From Rachycentron canadum (Eukaryota > Chordata > Actinopteri > Carangiformes > Rachycentridae): 64,000 nucleotides of DNA. The DNA lies in the NCBI GenBank assembly GCA_038496675.1, contig CM076668.1, positions 16,886,771 through 16,950,770 of the forward strand, given 5' to 3'. Positions 20,426 through 32,170 of this stretch are shown one piece after another. Under the pieces are notes generated by a model. That model ran no database searches. It was given only the letters and a program-made list of their open reading frames with translations, and was not told the DNA's origin. Both the position numbers and the translations under genes were made by a program. Within the stretch, counting starts at the first letter, position 1, and each line of letters opens with the position of its first letter.

Positions 20426-23400
20426 GTGAGTCAGGGGGCGCAGTGATTGATGGGAGTCAGCTGGGGTGTACTGGTTTATCGGAAAAAGTAGAGCATCCAA
20501 GAAGTCATCACAGGAGGCTTAGAAAAGGAAAACACATATTAATAAAATGCACATTTGGGAGCATTAAAAATCAGAGTGGACGTTCCTCTTTTTCCTACTA
20601 TACACTGGTGTATAGTGGGGGTGGAAATATAGAGAAAAGATGGGGAGGAAACATGGAAATGCTCCAAGGAATCAGCTCAACTCTTGATCTTGCTTAACTT
20701 TCTTAATTCACTTGGATTAGAAGCGAAAAACTGATTCCCTTTATATTCCCTGTGGCAGTAGACAAGTGTAAAAATTGGCATGTGGACATTGGTGCTCCTA
20801 AATTATAGTGGCATGTCAAGGTAAACGATTTCTTCTTTCCCCTTTATCACATCTGGCATTGACACAAATGCTCCTTATTTCCTCACTGCCCTGAGCTTAA
20901 AGCTGCACGATCACCAGATCACTATGTGAAAGGTGAGTAGGTGACAAGACTGTGTTCAAGACACACACTTTAAGTAGCAGTTGCATCCTCTCATTGTTTC
21001 AGGTCTTTCAAAAAGCTAAAATGATTAATGAGGCGTCTGAATGTTTCATTGCACTCCTGTATCCGTTGGAAATCGACCATTGTTTTATAACGGTTACAGT
21101 AATATGTGAGGAAGAGTACTAAAGGCACAATAGCCGTGCCAAACTGAATTTATTGTTATTCATTATAGATTTAAAAATGTAAGAACTTAATGACACTGTG
21201 GGTAATAACACAGCAAATTGTTGTTAATTTCCCCAAACGCCAGAGGACATAAGATGATAATATTCATATCACAGGCCACTTTCACCACTGTACATATCCT
21301 TATATATGGTTAGAATTGTGTTGTCAGTTCTGAAATCATATCAGTGTGGTTTTTGTTTTTTATTACAGTGCAGTTTTCCCTCCTTTCATATTACACACTT
21401 ACTAATAGGAAGAAACAGGATATTGGTATACATGACCTGATTCCTAAAAGCAGCAGACTAAAGGAAATGTTTGTGTTTAAGCTGAATCTAAAGGTGTGAA
21501 AGATTAAATACACCGAATTTAAGATGGAAGAGTGAAAATAAAACAACACATCTGGAGCATTCAAGAAAGCAAAGATGATGATCATGATTATTTTGCATCT
21601 ATACACATAATTAGAAAGAAAATGTTTTCAGTAAATACAAAATACTTCTAGTTTGGAGGGCATCGGGAGGCCTGTAGTAAAACCTTTGTATATAATTTCA
21701 ATGATGTACACAGTATGACTCAATATTTACATGCTAATCTTGACTTTAACTTGATAGGTGGAGTTTGCTCCATCATAACGCGCTGGCACAGAAGTTATGA
21801 AGTAGACGAATTGGACTTATAGTTTATCCAATCCTGATTAGAAAGAGCACACATAATTATTTGGGGAATAGCTACATGGACAATATCTGTAACAGACACA
21901 ATCCTAATTGAAGAAGATGGTGGGGGAGTGCAGACCCCCCCCCCCCTCCTCCCTCCTTTTCTTACCTTATTGTAACCTCCACTCACTACACTGAAAACAT
22001 GCCAGACCACGTCTGGTAAAATCACTTGCCTGTGAGCCCACTTTTTACATTCTTATCCATTGACATTTTCCTGTCGTTAAGCCGTAACACAATCTCCCAC
22101 TGAGTGCATGCAACATGTCTGACCACTACATCAGCTCTTGGTTTCAGAAAAAGAGCCATTCAGTCTTGAATGGCTCGAGCTGGTAGAAGAGCATATATTA
22201 GGAAAATGTCCTGGAGGCATTCGCATTACAGACTGAGCTGCTATACAGTCTGTTCGTATCTGTGTGTTTATACAGATATGAAAATGTGGTGCACTCACAG
22301 AGACGTGTTCGAAACCCACTGCACTTAAACTGCTATCTGATATTGACTTCAATCCAAAGTTTGACCAGTGATTTTCTTATATTAGTGTAACAGAGACGTT
22401 CATATAAACATTCTATTAGCAAGTAAAGAATCAAAAACATTATTAATACTATTATTATCAGTATTTCTTAACATTGAATCCTGTGTAATTTCTGATAAAC
22501 TGACATGAATTATAGAAAATCAGTTTTATTATAGAGCAAAATATTTTTACACCCCATTTAACATTTACTATCAATTATAAACACTTAATAAATGGTTTGT
22601 AACACTTTAGTTGTGAGCAAACATAAGGACATTTTTATATTATATTATTTATTTCTATTTTACAAACTCACATTAATATCTTACACGTTGTCACTACTTA
22701 CAACTCCTCTAATGAAGCCTTAATAAGTGTGTATAAATAGTTAATAATTGTGTAATAACAAAGCTGCATGATAAAACATTTGAACAAATCCTTATGTTAA
22801 AGTGTTTATCAGTGTTTTACACACATGTATGACTCACAGGTGGATTATAAGTGTTAACAAATGTTGACAATTCATGTAATTATGAAGCAAAATTTGCTTA
22901 TATTTATATTTGTCAATAAAATAAATGTTCTTTATATATTTGCTTAGTGTTCTAAGTGTTTATATTGTGTTATAAACCATTCATTAACTAAATGATAAAT
23001 GAGGGGTTTTATAGTGTCACTAATAAAATATCCTAATTAATTGTGAAATCCTGGCTCCCACTTTTACACACACAAATTATGTGATCAATCAAACGTGTAA
23101 TTTTCACCTGGGGTATTTTGCACTAAAGTAATTGTGAATTTACAACAGCTTTAATTCAGTCGTGATTGAGACGAACTGCTTTTGCACCATCCACCCAAAC
23201 AAAGGCACCAAATGCTGTTTGTCTTCGGGACCCTGCTGGGTGCAGAAGCCTTCTCCCTGTAAGTTTACGGCCTCTGGCTGTGCAGGATATTTATTGGGGG
23301 CCTGTTTAGTGAGAGCCAGTTTTTTTGCCCCTGCCAGGTGTTCAGTATAACTAAAACTGCTTGGCACAGCTCCAGACCAGACCTGCCGAGGCCAGGCAGC

Positions 23401-26400
23401 ACCAGCCGGCACACTCAGGGCGGCGTGTCATTAGTGACATTTAAACCACACTGAGAAGGTTTTCCTCTGGCCTGACACATGGGCACACCTCACCTCCAGC
23501 ACACACACCAGGCGTTGGCACACATTAAGCAGATATGCACAGGCTCCTCGCAGGCACACACATGTCCTGGTCTGCCCAGTCACATCTGGACCAGGTACTG
23601 CAGTCCATTTCACATTCTGGCCCGGTGCTCTGGCAAGTACCAAGAAAAACTTCTCACTTTGACAAATTAGAACCATTTTCTGGAGATTACATCAGCTGCT
23701 AGTGTCGCTACCAATGCACAATTATTACAAAAAAACTCGTTTTCTTTAATACAACAGAGAAGTTTTACTGAGAGTTAGATCAGCTAGTTTGCATTTATAT
23801 TTATTCCGGTGAATGAGGTTAAAAATTTCACCTTTTAATGGGGAATGAACTCTATAAATAAACAATAAACTACACCACCCTTGTCTAATGAAATATTGAC
23901 CCCACTGCCACATTCATAGAGATATCTCGAGCTTTTTTCCGGGTGTATTTTCTGTCATGCAGAGATGAGTTAATGTGAATCTTCCTTGAGTGCTCCAGTG
24001 GGAAATCTCACACACACCCACGTAGCCCTCAGACCTGGACACATCCGCACCTTTGTTCTTTTGTTGGAGGCTTTAACGATGTTCCGCTGCATTCCTCCCC
24101 TAACTCAGTCCCTCTGTGGCTGGTTTGGTGGCCCCTGCCCTGCGCCGACGCTTTCTCACGCACGCACGCACGCACGCACACATACACATGCGCACACGCG
24201 CGCGCACACATGCCATGAATGAATTTACAAATGCGTCAATTCGCACTGGTTCTCACATGCATAAACAGACGAATACAGGCAGAGTACAGGCAGACAGAAA
24301 TAAAAATACATGCATGGATGCACTTGCATGGTTACTGGACTCACAGGATACAGGTGAACAGGACTCAGGTCAGGGTGGTCTCTTTTTAAGTGCTGGTTCT
24401 AGTGTTTACTATATGAGGGGCCTCCCAATGAAGAGTCTTTTGAGGTTGCGGTTTGTTGGTCGGAAAGGTCCTTAAGGTCTGTTTAATCGTCAACTAGAGC
24501 CTGATCAGCTAATTCAAATCAGATTAGCTGTGAATGAAATGAAAATAGAAGGGTCTGTGGGTCAAGTGGTGCCATCAAATCTGAGACAAACTGGATGCAA
24601 ACTCACCTGTGAAGAAGGAATAAATGCAATTACTTACATACAATATAATTTTGCTTTATTTTAAACAAATCCTATGAAACAATGTGAAGTGTGTTTTCTT
24701 TGAGGTGGCTATTTGAGAAATAGAAAAACTCTATGAAAATGTGTTTTCTCTCTCCAGATATCCAAGAGTCCAGTTTCAAGGTGGACTCCAGCTGCAAGGC
24801 CCGGAAAGAGCGCACAGCCTTCACCAAGGAGCAGCTGAGAGAGCTGGAAGCCGAGTTCACCCACCACAACTACCTGACCAGGCTCCGCCGCTACGAGATC
24901 GCCGTCAACTTGGACCTCACAGAGAGACAGGTGCGCCGCCGTCCCCTCACACGTCCCTCCCAGCAGGCAGGGCACGATGAAGGATAATCACTGTCATTTC
25001 ACAGTAGCTGCACATCCATCTGTCTTCACACCTCTTTAAGATGGAAGAAGAAGCAGCTTTGGAAGTTTTGGTTTTACTATTATATCAAATAAATTTTTAC
25101 CAATAAATAGAACAATAAGTCAGCACCTTAATAAGTCAAATTATTAAGATTTTCATGGAGCATGAAATAAAACAAAAGAAAATTAATAAATAAAACGAAG
25201 CTTTTGAATAGGTCGTCACCACTTTTTTAGAGTATTCAAAAGGACTCTACAGCCGCTATATTATATATTACGTATAATAATATGGCATAAACAGAGTTGC
25301 ATTTAAAATTACAATGAGCCATATTTTCCAGAATACTTTTCATGCTGTGGTTGCAGCAGAATGACATGCAGCTTTAATGAGTGGGCGGCAGCTCCAGACC
25401 TGATGAAATCGGGCGAACATGTGTTGATGCTGCTGGATAAAACCCCAGCCTGTCTGTCAGGCCCAGTGTCCCAGCTCCTCCTAATGAGGCCATGGTGCCA
25501 CAGTGACCACACATACAGCCGTCTGCTGCTAAATCTATTTCGCAGACCCCTGAAACACACACACTCACACAGAGAACGACACACTCACATATACGGCCAG
25601 GTTCCATCTTCCTTCAGAGCTCCCACTGCAACTTGCCGGCGTTTTCCAACTCATCCTACGCGCTACTGGCGATTCGCCGTCCTTTCAATCAGTAGCGATG
25701 AACAGAGGAACCCGGTGACCAGGAGGCTGCAGTATGTGGGAACAGATTCATCTGAGTCCCAGAGTTAAAGGAGGAGATGCTCAATGTGCTGTACAGAGGT
25801 CACCCCCCCCCCCCCAAAAAAAAAACACTTCCCAGACCTCAGAAATCCATCTGAATCTCCATGGAGGTTGGATGGACACAGGAAAACAGACCCATGAGCT
25901 GTTTCAGGCACTTTATAGAGCCAATGTAGACACTTTTCACACATTTCCAACTTATGATGTGTCAGCTTTAACTAAAAGAGACTTGAGCCTCCAATATTAC
26001 CACCGAAACCTACAAATTCATCCTTAACCTGTCTCTCTAAAGCCTGATGTTATTTCTCTGTGCCATATAGCCCCACTGTTGTCAGCACAGTGTGAGTCAC
26101 TCTGTTGCACACGTTCCTTTATTACCATAAACACACATGCTTTTTGCCAACTCAAACCCACACATGCCATCCTGCTGCTGTAAATACTCAGAAGGGCAAC
26201 AAATGTGTTTCAATCAGCTGCTGAAAATAGTCTCCAGCAAATACTCAGCTTCCTCCTGTTTGAGTATTGTTGGCTAAAATACTACCCAGCTGTTTAAGGA
26301 AATAACTAGGCCTTTAAAAAAATATAATATGAAATCATATCTTCAGTAGGAGTCTGTGGACTTGAAAGCATAAATCAGCATTTAATTCTCACTGCTGCAA

Positions 26401-27720
26401 TATCCAAAATGTGTAAAACATTCATATGACTTCCTCTGTTATATCAAGAGTAACAAGCACAGATTGAACTTGACACTGACCTTGTTTTAGGATTGAATAA
26501 ATGTCCTACATATTAGCTGTATGGCCTTAATGTGTCTGGGTATTATAAATGAGTTACATACCACAGTTCATGCTGTCTGTCACCGTGTTTGATGAGTGTA
26601 TAACATCTTGACTGAGGATTCCCCATCACAGCTCTAACTATGGTTGTTTTTTCTGCCGCTTTTCCCTACAATTTTTCCGACTCTCAGGAAGTGTATGTTT
26701 TTACTGCTTCTCTTGGCAGGAGAGTTTAAGCATGATATTCTCATTTCAGTACAGTGCAGTGATGCAGGTGAGCACTGTCCACGTTTAGTAAGTAAACTTC
26801 ATCCTGTGTAGGCTGACATCCTGATAGCTGACTCCTCTGACCTGCTGTCCATACGATACTCTCTGCCTGCATTAGCCTCTGAGCCAGAACTGAGCTCTGA
26901 TGCTGACAATTCATGCAACTTGCAAGGCCGACCAAACCGAGCCAGTTTATATACTGCGCTGGGAGATTTGTGGGGGATTATTTGTCTGTTTTTCTGCTGA
27001 CTGTGTTGCAAAGCAGAGAGAAAAACCACAGTGATACTGTTACAGGTTCAAATGCAGTGAAAAATACATTCTGCACTTTGTCTGTGTTTTTTACAGATAG
27101 TTTTTGCTTCAAGTTCTTATGCAGAGTAACTGGTATTGACTAGTTGGGCTGCAGCTATTTATTCTGATTTATTAATTGGCCTGATGCTTATTTTCTCAAT
27201 GAGTTGCTTCATAGGTCTAAAAAAGTAACGAAATACTAAACACTTTTCATCACAATTTTCTTCCTTTGCTCATTTTGTTCAGTTCAGTGTCATAGAAGAC
27301 AAAGAAAACTTTGAAATATTTAAGAGGCTACAACCGGTGAATTTTTTGGGGCTTTTTTTTTTTTTTATTAACAATGTAAAAAAATTTATTGAAATATTTG
27401 CAAATTAATGTACCACTGTCATGTTTGAGGCAAATTTTGCTAAAACTTTCGCCATATATGCCGATGACACTGCTTAATAAAACTTTTAACGCAATGCCTT
27501 TATTTTGAAATAAAGAATGTTTTAATTTGGCTCCATCAGTGTTGCTGCATGTCAGTATAATCTCTGTGGTAACATTTCCTGTGTTTCTGTTCCTCAGGTG
27601 AAAGTGTGGTTTCAGAACCGGAGGATGAAGTGGAAGAGGGTGAAAGGAGGACAGTCAGCTTCCCCGAACGACCTGGAAAATGACGACATAGACTCGGCCG
27701 CCTCGCCCAGCTCTGAATGA
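19924..27720 (+). CDS. meox1: meox1, mesenchyme homeobox 1 (three exons joined)
   Basis: MEOX1 is a nuclear homeodomain transcription factor of somites, with roles in sclerotome and dermomyotome and in the axial skeleton (family knowledge). Joining 19924-20425, 24758-24930 and 27598-27720 gives 798 bases, 265 residues plus stop. Human MEOX1 is about 254. The N-terminus contains the conserved SSCMRS and [10 protein letters not shown] segments (residues 6-27) and HQKPEFLA (46-53). A basic KRKR (161-164) may be a nuclear localisation signal. The homeodomain spans residues about 182-241, with W229, F230, N232 and R234 of the recognition helix intact. The tail ends [12 protein letters not shown]2 is excluded by the missing histidine-rich run and by this tail. 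The start ATG sits in a strong ACCATGG context with an in-frame stop upstream. The homeodomain is interrupted by intron 2 just before the recognition-helix segment [13 protein letters not shown]. Confidence 0.97.
22545..23015. repeat. AT-rich repeat with inverted ATAAATGGTTT/AAACCATTCAT motifs
   Basis: The 21 bases at 22585-22605 and the reverse complement of 22967-22987 agree at about 19 positions. Between them TAAGTGTTTAT-type words recur on both strands (22578, 22799, 22847, 22953). This resembles a decayed foldback or MITE-type teleost repeat. There is no coding potential. Confidence 0.5.
24157..24213. repeat. CACG/CA/CG alternating tract in intron 1
   Basis: Five CACG-type units are followed by CACA, ATGCGC and a CGCGCGCG core. 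All 57 bases alternate pyrimidine and purine. It lies about 545 bases before exon 2. Confidence 0.9.
24758..24930 (+). CDS. meox1: meox1 coding exon 2 (N-terminal homeodomain)
   Basis: This 173-base exon encodes residues 168-225: a short linker ([14 protein letters not shown]), then [20 protein letters not shown] and the [12 protein letters not shown] helix 2 region, ending LTERQ. It is bounded by TCTCTCCAG and a GTGCGC donor and ends in phase 0. The sequence is the MEOX-type homeodomain arm and helices 1-2. Confidence 0.97.
24931..27597 (+). other. meox1: meox1 intron 2 (about 2.7 kb)
   Basis: It starts GTGCGCCGCC, a non-ideal donor, and ends GTTCCTCAG. If retained, translation would run 18 codons to TAA at 24985-24987. 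It contains a C/A homopolymer junction at about 25803-25826 and a repeat at 27145-27380. No other exon is seen. Confidence 0.9.
27145..27380 (+). mobile_element. Decayed GGGCTGCA...GATTTATTAAT-type repeat in intron 2
   Basis: It opens GGGCTGCAGCTATTTATTCTG and continues with TTATTTTCTCAATGAGTTG and, near 27330, GAGGCTACAACCGGTGAATTT. These words fit a widespread teleost noncoding repeat as I recall it. It is truncated at a poly-T run. Its right end may correspond to the family member at 14935-15076. Confidence 0.55.
27598..27720 (+). CDS. meox1: meox1 coding exon 3 (recognition helix and C-terminus)
   Basis: It encodes residues 226-265, [18 protein letters not shown] and then a short acidic, serine-rich tail (DLENDD..., SAASPSSE), followed by TGA at 27718-27720. 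The recognition helix is intact. The tail matches MEOX1 rather than the much longer MEOX2 tail. Confidence 0.97.
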
Positions 27721-28385
27721 ACAAGGGAGGCCCAGGCGTTATGAAAAGGAGATGCTGATCACCTTGTAGCACAGAGAGACTGGGGTCAACTGAACACTGA
27801 TGCAGCACAATGCAACTTTTGCTCATTTCTCTGGAAAGCTGCAAGAACCAAACAATTCTAGAGACTTTTTTTTTATTATTCCCTGGATGAAATCACTGAG
27901 CATCTCCTTTGTTGTTTTCTGTTGTAAATAGTTGATTTTTGTCCATAATGAACTGTATTTTGATACAATATTGACAAGTACTATATACTGTTTTTAGAGG
28001 CCACCTCTTGTTGCAGAGAAGATACTTAACACTCATTGTAGATCACTGACACAGTCGTACAGTGGCTGCAAGGCCAATGACTTATCAGACCGTGATGTGA
28101 TTGTGTTTGAGTGCATCCCCTTTGGTTCCAGTATTGTAATCACGGCCTTTGACGCTTGACTACAACCACCTGGGAAAACTCAGACTGCACAAGTGTTGCC
28201 AAGCCATAAGTGCCTCCGAATCAGATGTTTTTATTTTTCATTTTGTTAGTTTCTTTTCCTAGAATATAGTTTTTTTTCTGTCAAGCATTTTTTATTATTC
28301 TTTTTTTATACATTTTGAATATTATTGATAAAACACAGATGTTGCCTGTTTCTGCAAATAGAATAAATCATCTGCTGCAAAATGG
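27721..28385 (+). other. meox1: meox1 3' untranslated region
   Basis: The region follows the stop codon and ends shortly after the poly(A) signal at 28362. It is U-rich late on and includes a perfect Pumilio-type word TGTAAATA at 27923-27930. The cleavage site is inferred. Confidence 0.65.
28362..28367 (+). terminator. meox1: Polyadenylation signal AATAAA
   Basis: A canonical AATAAA about 640 bases after the stop codon, the best-placed signal for the meox1 transcript. Confidence 0.6.
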
Positions 28386-28953
28386 GGAAAATATCTTGAT
28401 AATTTCTTCCACCCGTAACAACAGAGTTATGATTGGACAGTAGGTCGATCAGTTTCCTTGGCTGATGTTTTTATCACGTGTTGACTGTTTGGTCAGATAT
28501 TATCTGACTACACTTTCTAAGACTTAAGAACAAAATAACCAGGGAGCTCTTTGCTTCCATTTACTGTTGAAGTTGGCAGCTGACATCAAAGGTAATGAAT
28601 CATGTATGTGTGGTTGTGTGCGTGCATGTCTCCTTAACCATGAAATTATATTAGCCAAGTTCCAGAGATATGCCACCCACTGTATCTTAGATTTTGTTTT
28701 TTTGAGTAAGTCAAACAAGGCGTGTGTTCTGCTCATTGATGGTTATTTCCCCCTTTGGAAAAAACAGCTAACCAATCAGACCTTTGTAGCCATGATAACT
28801 AATGGGGGCATGAGCTTCCTGTGCCAGAGCCAGAGGAATGGTGACAGAAAAAATATCATGAAAATAGGGACAGGCCTGGATGAGGCTGATGCAGCTGGAC
28901 AAGCTGTTGCAAGTTGACTTACAGACATAACAACTCAAGTGGCGTGACAAATA
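28386..28953. other. Intergenic, no feature recognised
   Basis: The 116-codon frame over 28567-28917 has no recognisable domain. No splice-bounded exon is supported. Confidence 0.45.
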
Positions 28954-29400
28954 TTAAAGCTACAGCCAGTATTTTTATATGAACAATGGGTCAAATGACT
29001 GTGTTTAATTTGAAGGGAAGAAACCACAGAGATTTATCACCCGACTGTGCAGTTCCCCTCAGCTGTGTGGAGCATTTTAGCATCTCTCAGCTAACCAGTT
29101 TTGCAATCTGCAACTTTAATGTTTTGGAGCATTCTCACCGCTCTCATCAACCAAGTTTTCAGCAGTGGTAGGCAGCTGTTTTCAGTAGGAAAAAAGAGCC
29201 CTGACAGACCCACTGTTCACTACCTGCCCAGCACCAAACATCAGACAGACAGTGTTAGAGACAGGCTGGAGAACAGAGCCTCTTTAGCAGCTAAATGTTT
29301 CCCTCAGGAGTTTGTTTGTGAAGACCAAAACATGGCTCCAAATGGATGCCAATATTTAGTTTTCTACTGGATGTGCAAACAGGAAACTGTTTGCTAACAC
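28954..29400 (+). mobile_element. R1 interspersed repeat, most complete copy
   Basis: It starts TTAAAGCTACAGCCAGTATTT and includes GTGCAGTTCCCCTCAGCTGT, GGAGCATTTTAGCATCTCTC, AGGCAGCTGTTTTCAGTAGG, CACTGTTCACTACCTGCCCA and CTCCAAATGGATGCCAATAT. It aligns with fragments at 3890, 13345, 13880, 15255, 35839 and 63723. No protein is encoded. The TTAAAGCTG start and the TGCAGCTTTAA end seen at 15487 suggest a nonautonomous DNA element. Confidence 0.7.
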
Positions 29401-30031
29401 ATCAACAATGTCAGTGTTGTGTTCACAGCCTGTTGCCCTATCCTCAAGTGGCCAACTGCTCCCAACAACCACTACAGCAAGTTCTGTGATGACTGCAAGT
29501 GACACCAGAGGGTCAAGTCATGTGTCTTGCCACTGATTGGTTAACATGAACATGATGTCAGACTGAATAACTAAGTGAAACAAAATGGCAATTCATTGGA
29601 TAATTAGACTGAATTGGGCTTATATGTATTCCTGCGTTCATGTGCCTTATGGGCATCAGTCACATAGTCCCAGGTGCAGTAAAACAGTTTCACAGTTCAG
29701 TGAAATCTTCCTGTATGGGGAAGTAGGCGCGACAAATCTTATCAGGGGGAATTATACAGCACTAATGTGTAATATGGGTGTTCTTTGAGAGCTCCTGTGA
29801 CAGAGCAAAATTTACTCAAAAGCCTTTCCAATGCTGGCATAATTCTCTTCATTAACATCTCATAGAGGGGTTGGATTTCCCTGAGGTCAGATCAAAATCA
29901 GATCTCATCACCGCCCACCTAGATCCTGTCTGTAATCCCAATGGCAAGCAGTCTCCTGTATACCCAACGCCAATCACTGATTGGTCTGAAATGACCTGAC
30001 AAGCAATAACACAGCTATAAGGAGATGTGGG

Positions 30032-30082
<51 letters not shown>

Positions 30083-31698
30083 ATTTGAATAGGAACATTC
30101 GTTTTTGCACACCATCACTGTCATCCCAGGCAGCTCACAAAGGGCCATTAACTTGACAAGGTGAAGTCGGGCTCCAAAAATCTGAAGTATTTGGCCCCCG
30201 CACACTATTTTCAACGGAAGCATCTGGATGGGGCCAATTTGATCTCAACCTGAGTGGAACCTAGACAAACCCACGCACAGGGCCCCCAGGACCAGAGGAA
30301 AAAAAAAAAAAAGAGAGAGAAGAAAAAAAATCTTGCTGGCTGACCACTTGCGTATGATGGAAAAGGGAAATAATAGGTGGGTATGGGTGAAAAGACGGCT
30401 TCTCAAGTACAGGATGTTGTTGTAGCAGGTAGCCAGTCATCCAATTTCCTGCTTCCCAAAGAAAACAAGAGCTTGAGCATAGGAGTCCCCAGACTTACAA
30501 TGGTGGGCCTATGCTCAGACTCCGGCCAACCAAACAAAGCCATCAGAGGTTACTGCCCTTTCTGCTGGTCTGCTGGGACTGGAGTTAGTGGGAGGGTGAG
30601 ATGCTTGTTCCACACACACACATGCGCACACACACAGACTTAGGGTCAAGTGTTACTGTACGTCTGACCCCTCTGGGCCCCTGCTGCAGCTGCTGGGGGT
30701 GGAATAACTCCAAGTCAATCCTGTGCCCGTTTCCCCCCTCGCTCAGCCTCTATTAGGGTCTATTATTGTATTAGTGGTAATAGTAGTCAAAATAAACCAT
30801 GTCCAATTGTAATGATAGTATTAATATCAGCAGTGTAAACTAATGAAACTGGAATGTTGTTCTTTCACCATAGAGGTTCCTTTTAAAGGCACAGGGGTGG
30901 CCAAATTTATGGATTAGATTTAATTTGGTGGTATTGTGATTGTGGGATGTAAATGCTTGCCAAAACACCAGAAAATGTAGGTTTCCCTTCCACTTATATG
31001 TAGGAAAGTAGCTCATCTAGGGAGTCAAACATATTTTCTTACCTTGCCAACAGCCTTGTACACCTTGTTCTGTTTTTATTAATCTAGTCTAAATTGGCTC
31101 GTGGCAGAAGTACAAGCAACACATTTCTAAGAATATCACTCTCCATCGTCGTATCCTAGTTGACAGTTGCACAGAATTTAATGCTGGGGCAGCCACTAAA
31201 AATAAGGATGGATAGCGGCATCTCTTCGGCTGTGATTATTAAAGCAGATTCGGCTGCAGAAAACATTCTTGAAATAACTCCTCTTCGTTGAGTACAACCT
31301 TCTCTGTGGGCAAAGAGCAATAAGAAAACATTCGTCAGAGTTTGAAGCAGCCGGTGACTTCACCCGCAGCCTTCAACAGGAATATTCTTAACACAGGCTT
31401 TCAGCACATGGAGGGTATTGCCACTAAAAGCAAAGATTTACCAGAGAATTCAGCCAAACGCTCTCGAGCCGACCACGTCACCAGCACAAAGCTAAAAATG
31501 TTGCATTTGTGGATGAATGCAACCTGCGGTTACATGAGCAGCTGCACTGCACCGTTTCCATTTTCAAACATTTCAGTAATGAATCATTCAGATGGATAAA
31601 AGGGTGTGATTGAAAACTGTGGCGAGCATTCAATACAGTGCTTGACACCCTGGTCCATTTACAGGTAGTTACTGAATTTTACTTTATATAAATATATA
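29401..31698. other. Intergenic with microsatellite
   Basis: It contains the TG run at 30034-30079 and an A/GA-rich stretch at about 30299-30330. The 31130-31600 section is free of recognised repeats and includes a perfect MEF2-type word CTAAAAATAA at 31196-31205. No exon is supported. Confidence 0.45.
30034..30079. repeat. (TG)n microsatellite
   Basis: An uninterrupted TG run of about 23 units. Confidence 0.95.
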
Positions 31699-32170
31699 TT
31701 AAAGGTCCCATATTATATGAAGGGAGATTTGTATTGAATCAGCTCTAGGTTCTGTGTTAATACTGTGAAAGTATCAAAGGTCTTAGTCCACGGAGAAATG
31801 CTCACAGCCTGTACTCAGAAACTGAGCCTTGAAACCAGTCGTTTTCTAGGTTTTCCAGGTCACAACAACGCAGTCACTGCTGTCAGCCATGCCCCAAGCC
31901 CAGCCCACCTGGACCCACCATCTAAACCTGCACAATTTGATTTTTCTGAGTGTTTCCCTGAAATCTGCTGCATTTCTTATTCAATCATTTAGCAAATAGT
32001 GAAGATCCTCTCTTTTGATTGGCTGTCTGGTCTGTTGTAACCAGAGCTCCAGAGAGAAGCCTGAGAGAGGAGATGTACAACTACACTGAGATGGTTTTTA
32101 GTTATTAAAAGCACAAATATATCTTCTTATGGATATCGACACTGGAGAAGTTCAAATATGGGACCTTTAA
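31699..32170 (+). mobile_element. MITE with TTAAAGGTCCCAT ends, copy 2 (forward)
   Basis: It starts TTAAAGGTCCCATATTATAT and ends ATATGGGACCTTTAA, near-perfect inverted ends of about 15 bases, 472 bases in all. The body matches the reverse complement of 5589-6088, for example GTATCAAAGGTCTTAGTCCA and CTCCAGAGAGAAGCCTGAGA. No transposase is present. It is less decayed at its termini than copy 1. Confidence 0.85.

Larger units (their letters stand above)
20426..24757 (+). other. meox1: meox1 intron 1 (about 4.3 kb)
   Basis: The intron begins GTGAGTCAGG and ends TCTCTCCAG, splitting codon 168 after its first base. It holds an AT-rich repeat region around 22545-23015 and a CG/CA alternating tract at 24157-24213. 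It also has a C run near 21937-21947 and, around 21830-21910, AT-rich sequence with ATAATTAT and TGATTAG words that could bind homeodomain proteins (inference only). No alternative exon is supported. Confidence 0.9.

Noticed and set aside
20426..20697. Continuation of exon 1 reading frame past 20425
   Set aside because: A good GTGAGT donor lies at 20426 and the homeobox exon joins in phase there; the extension has no MEOX similarity.
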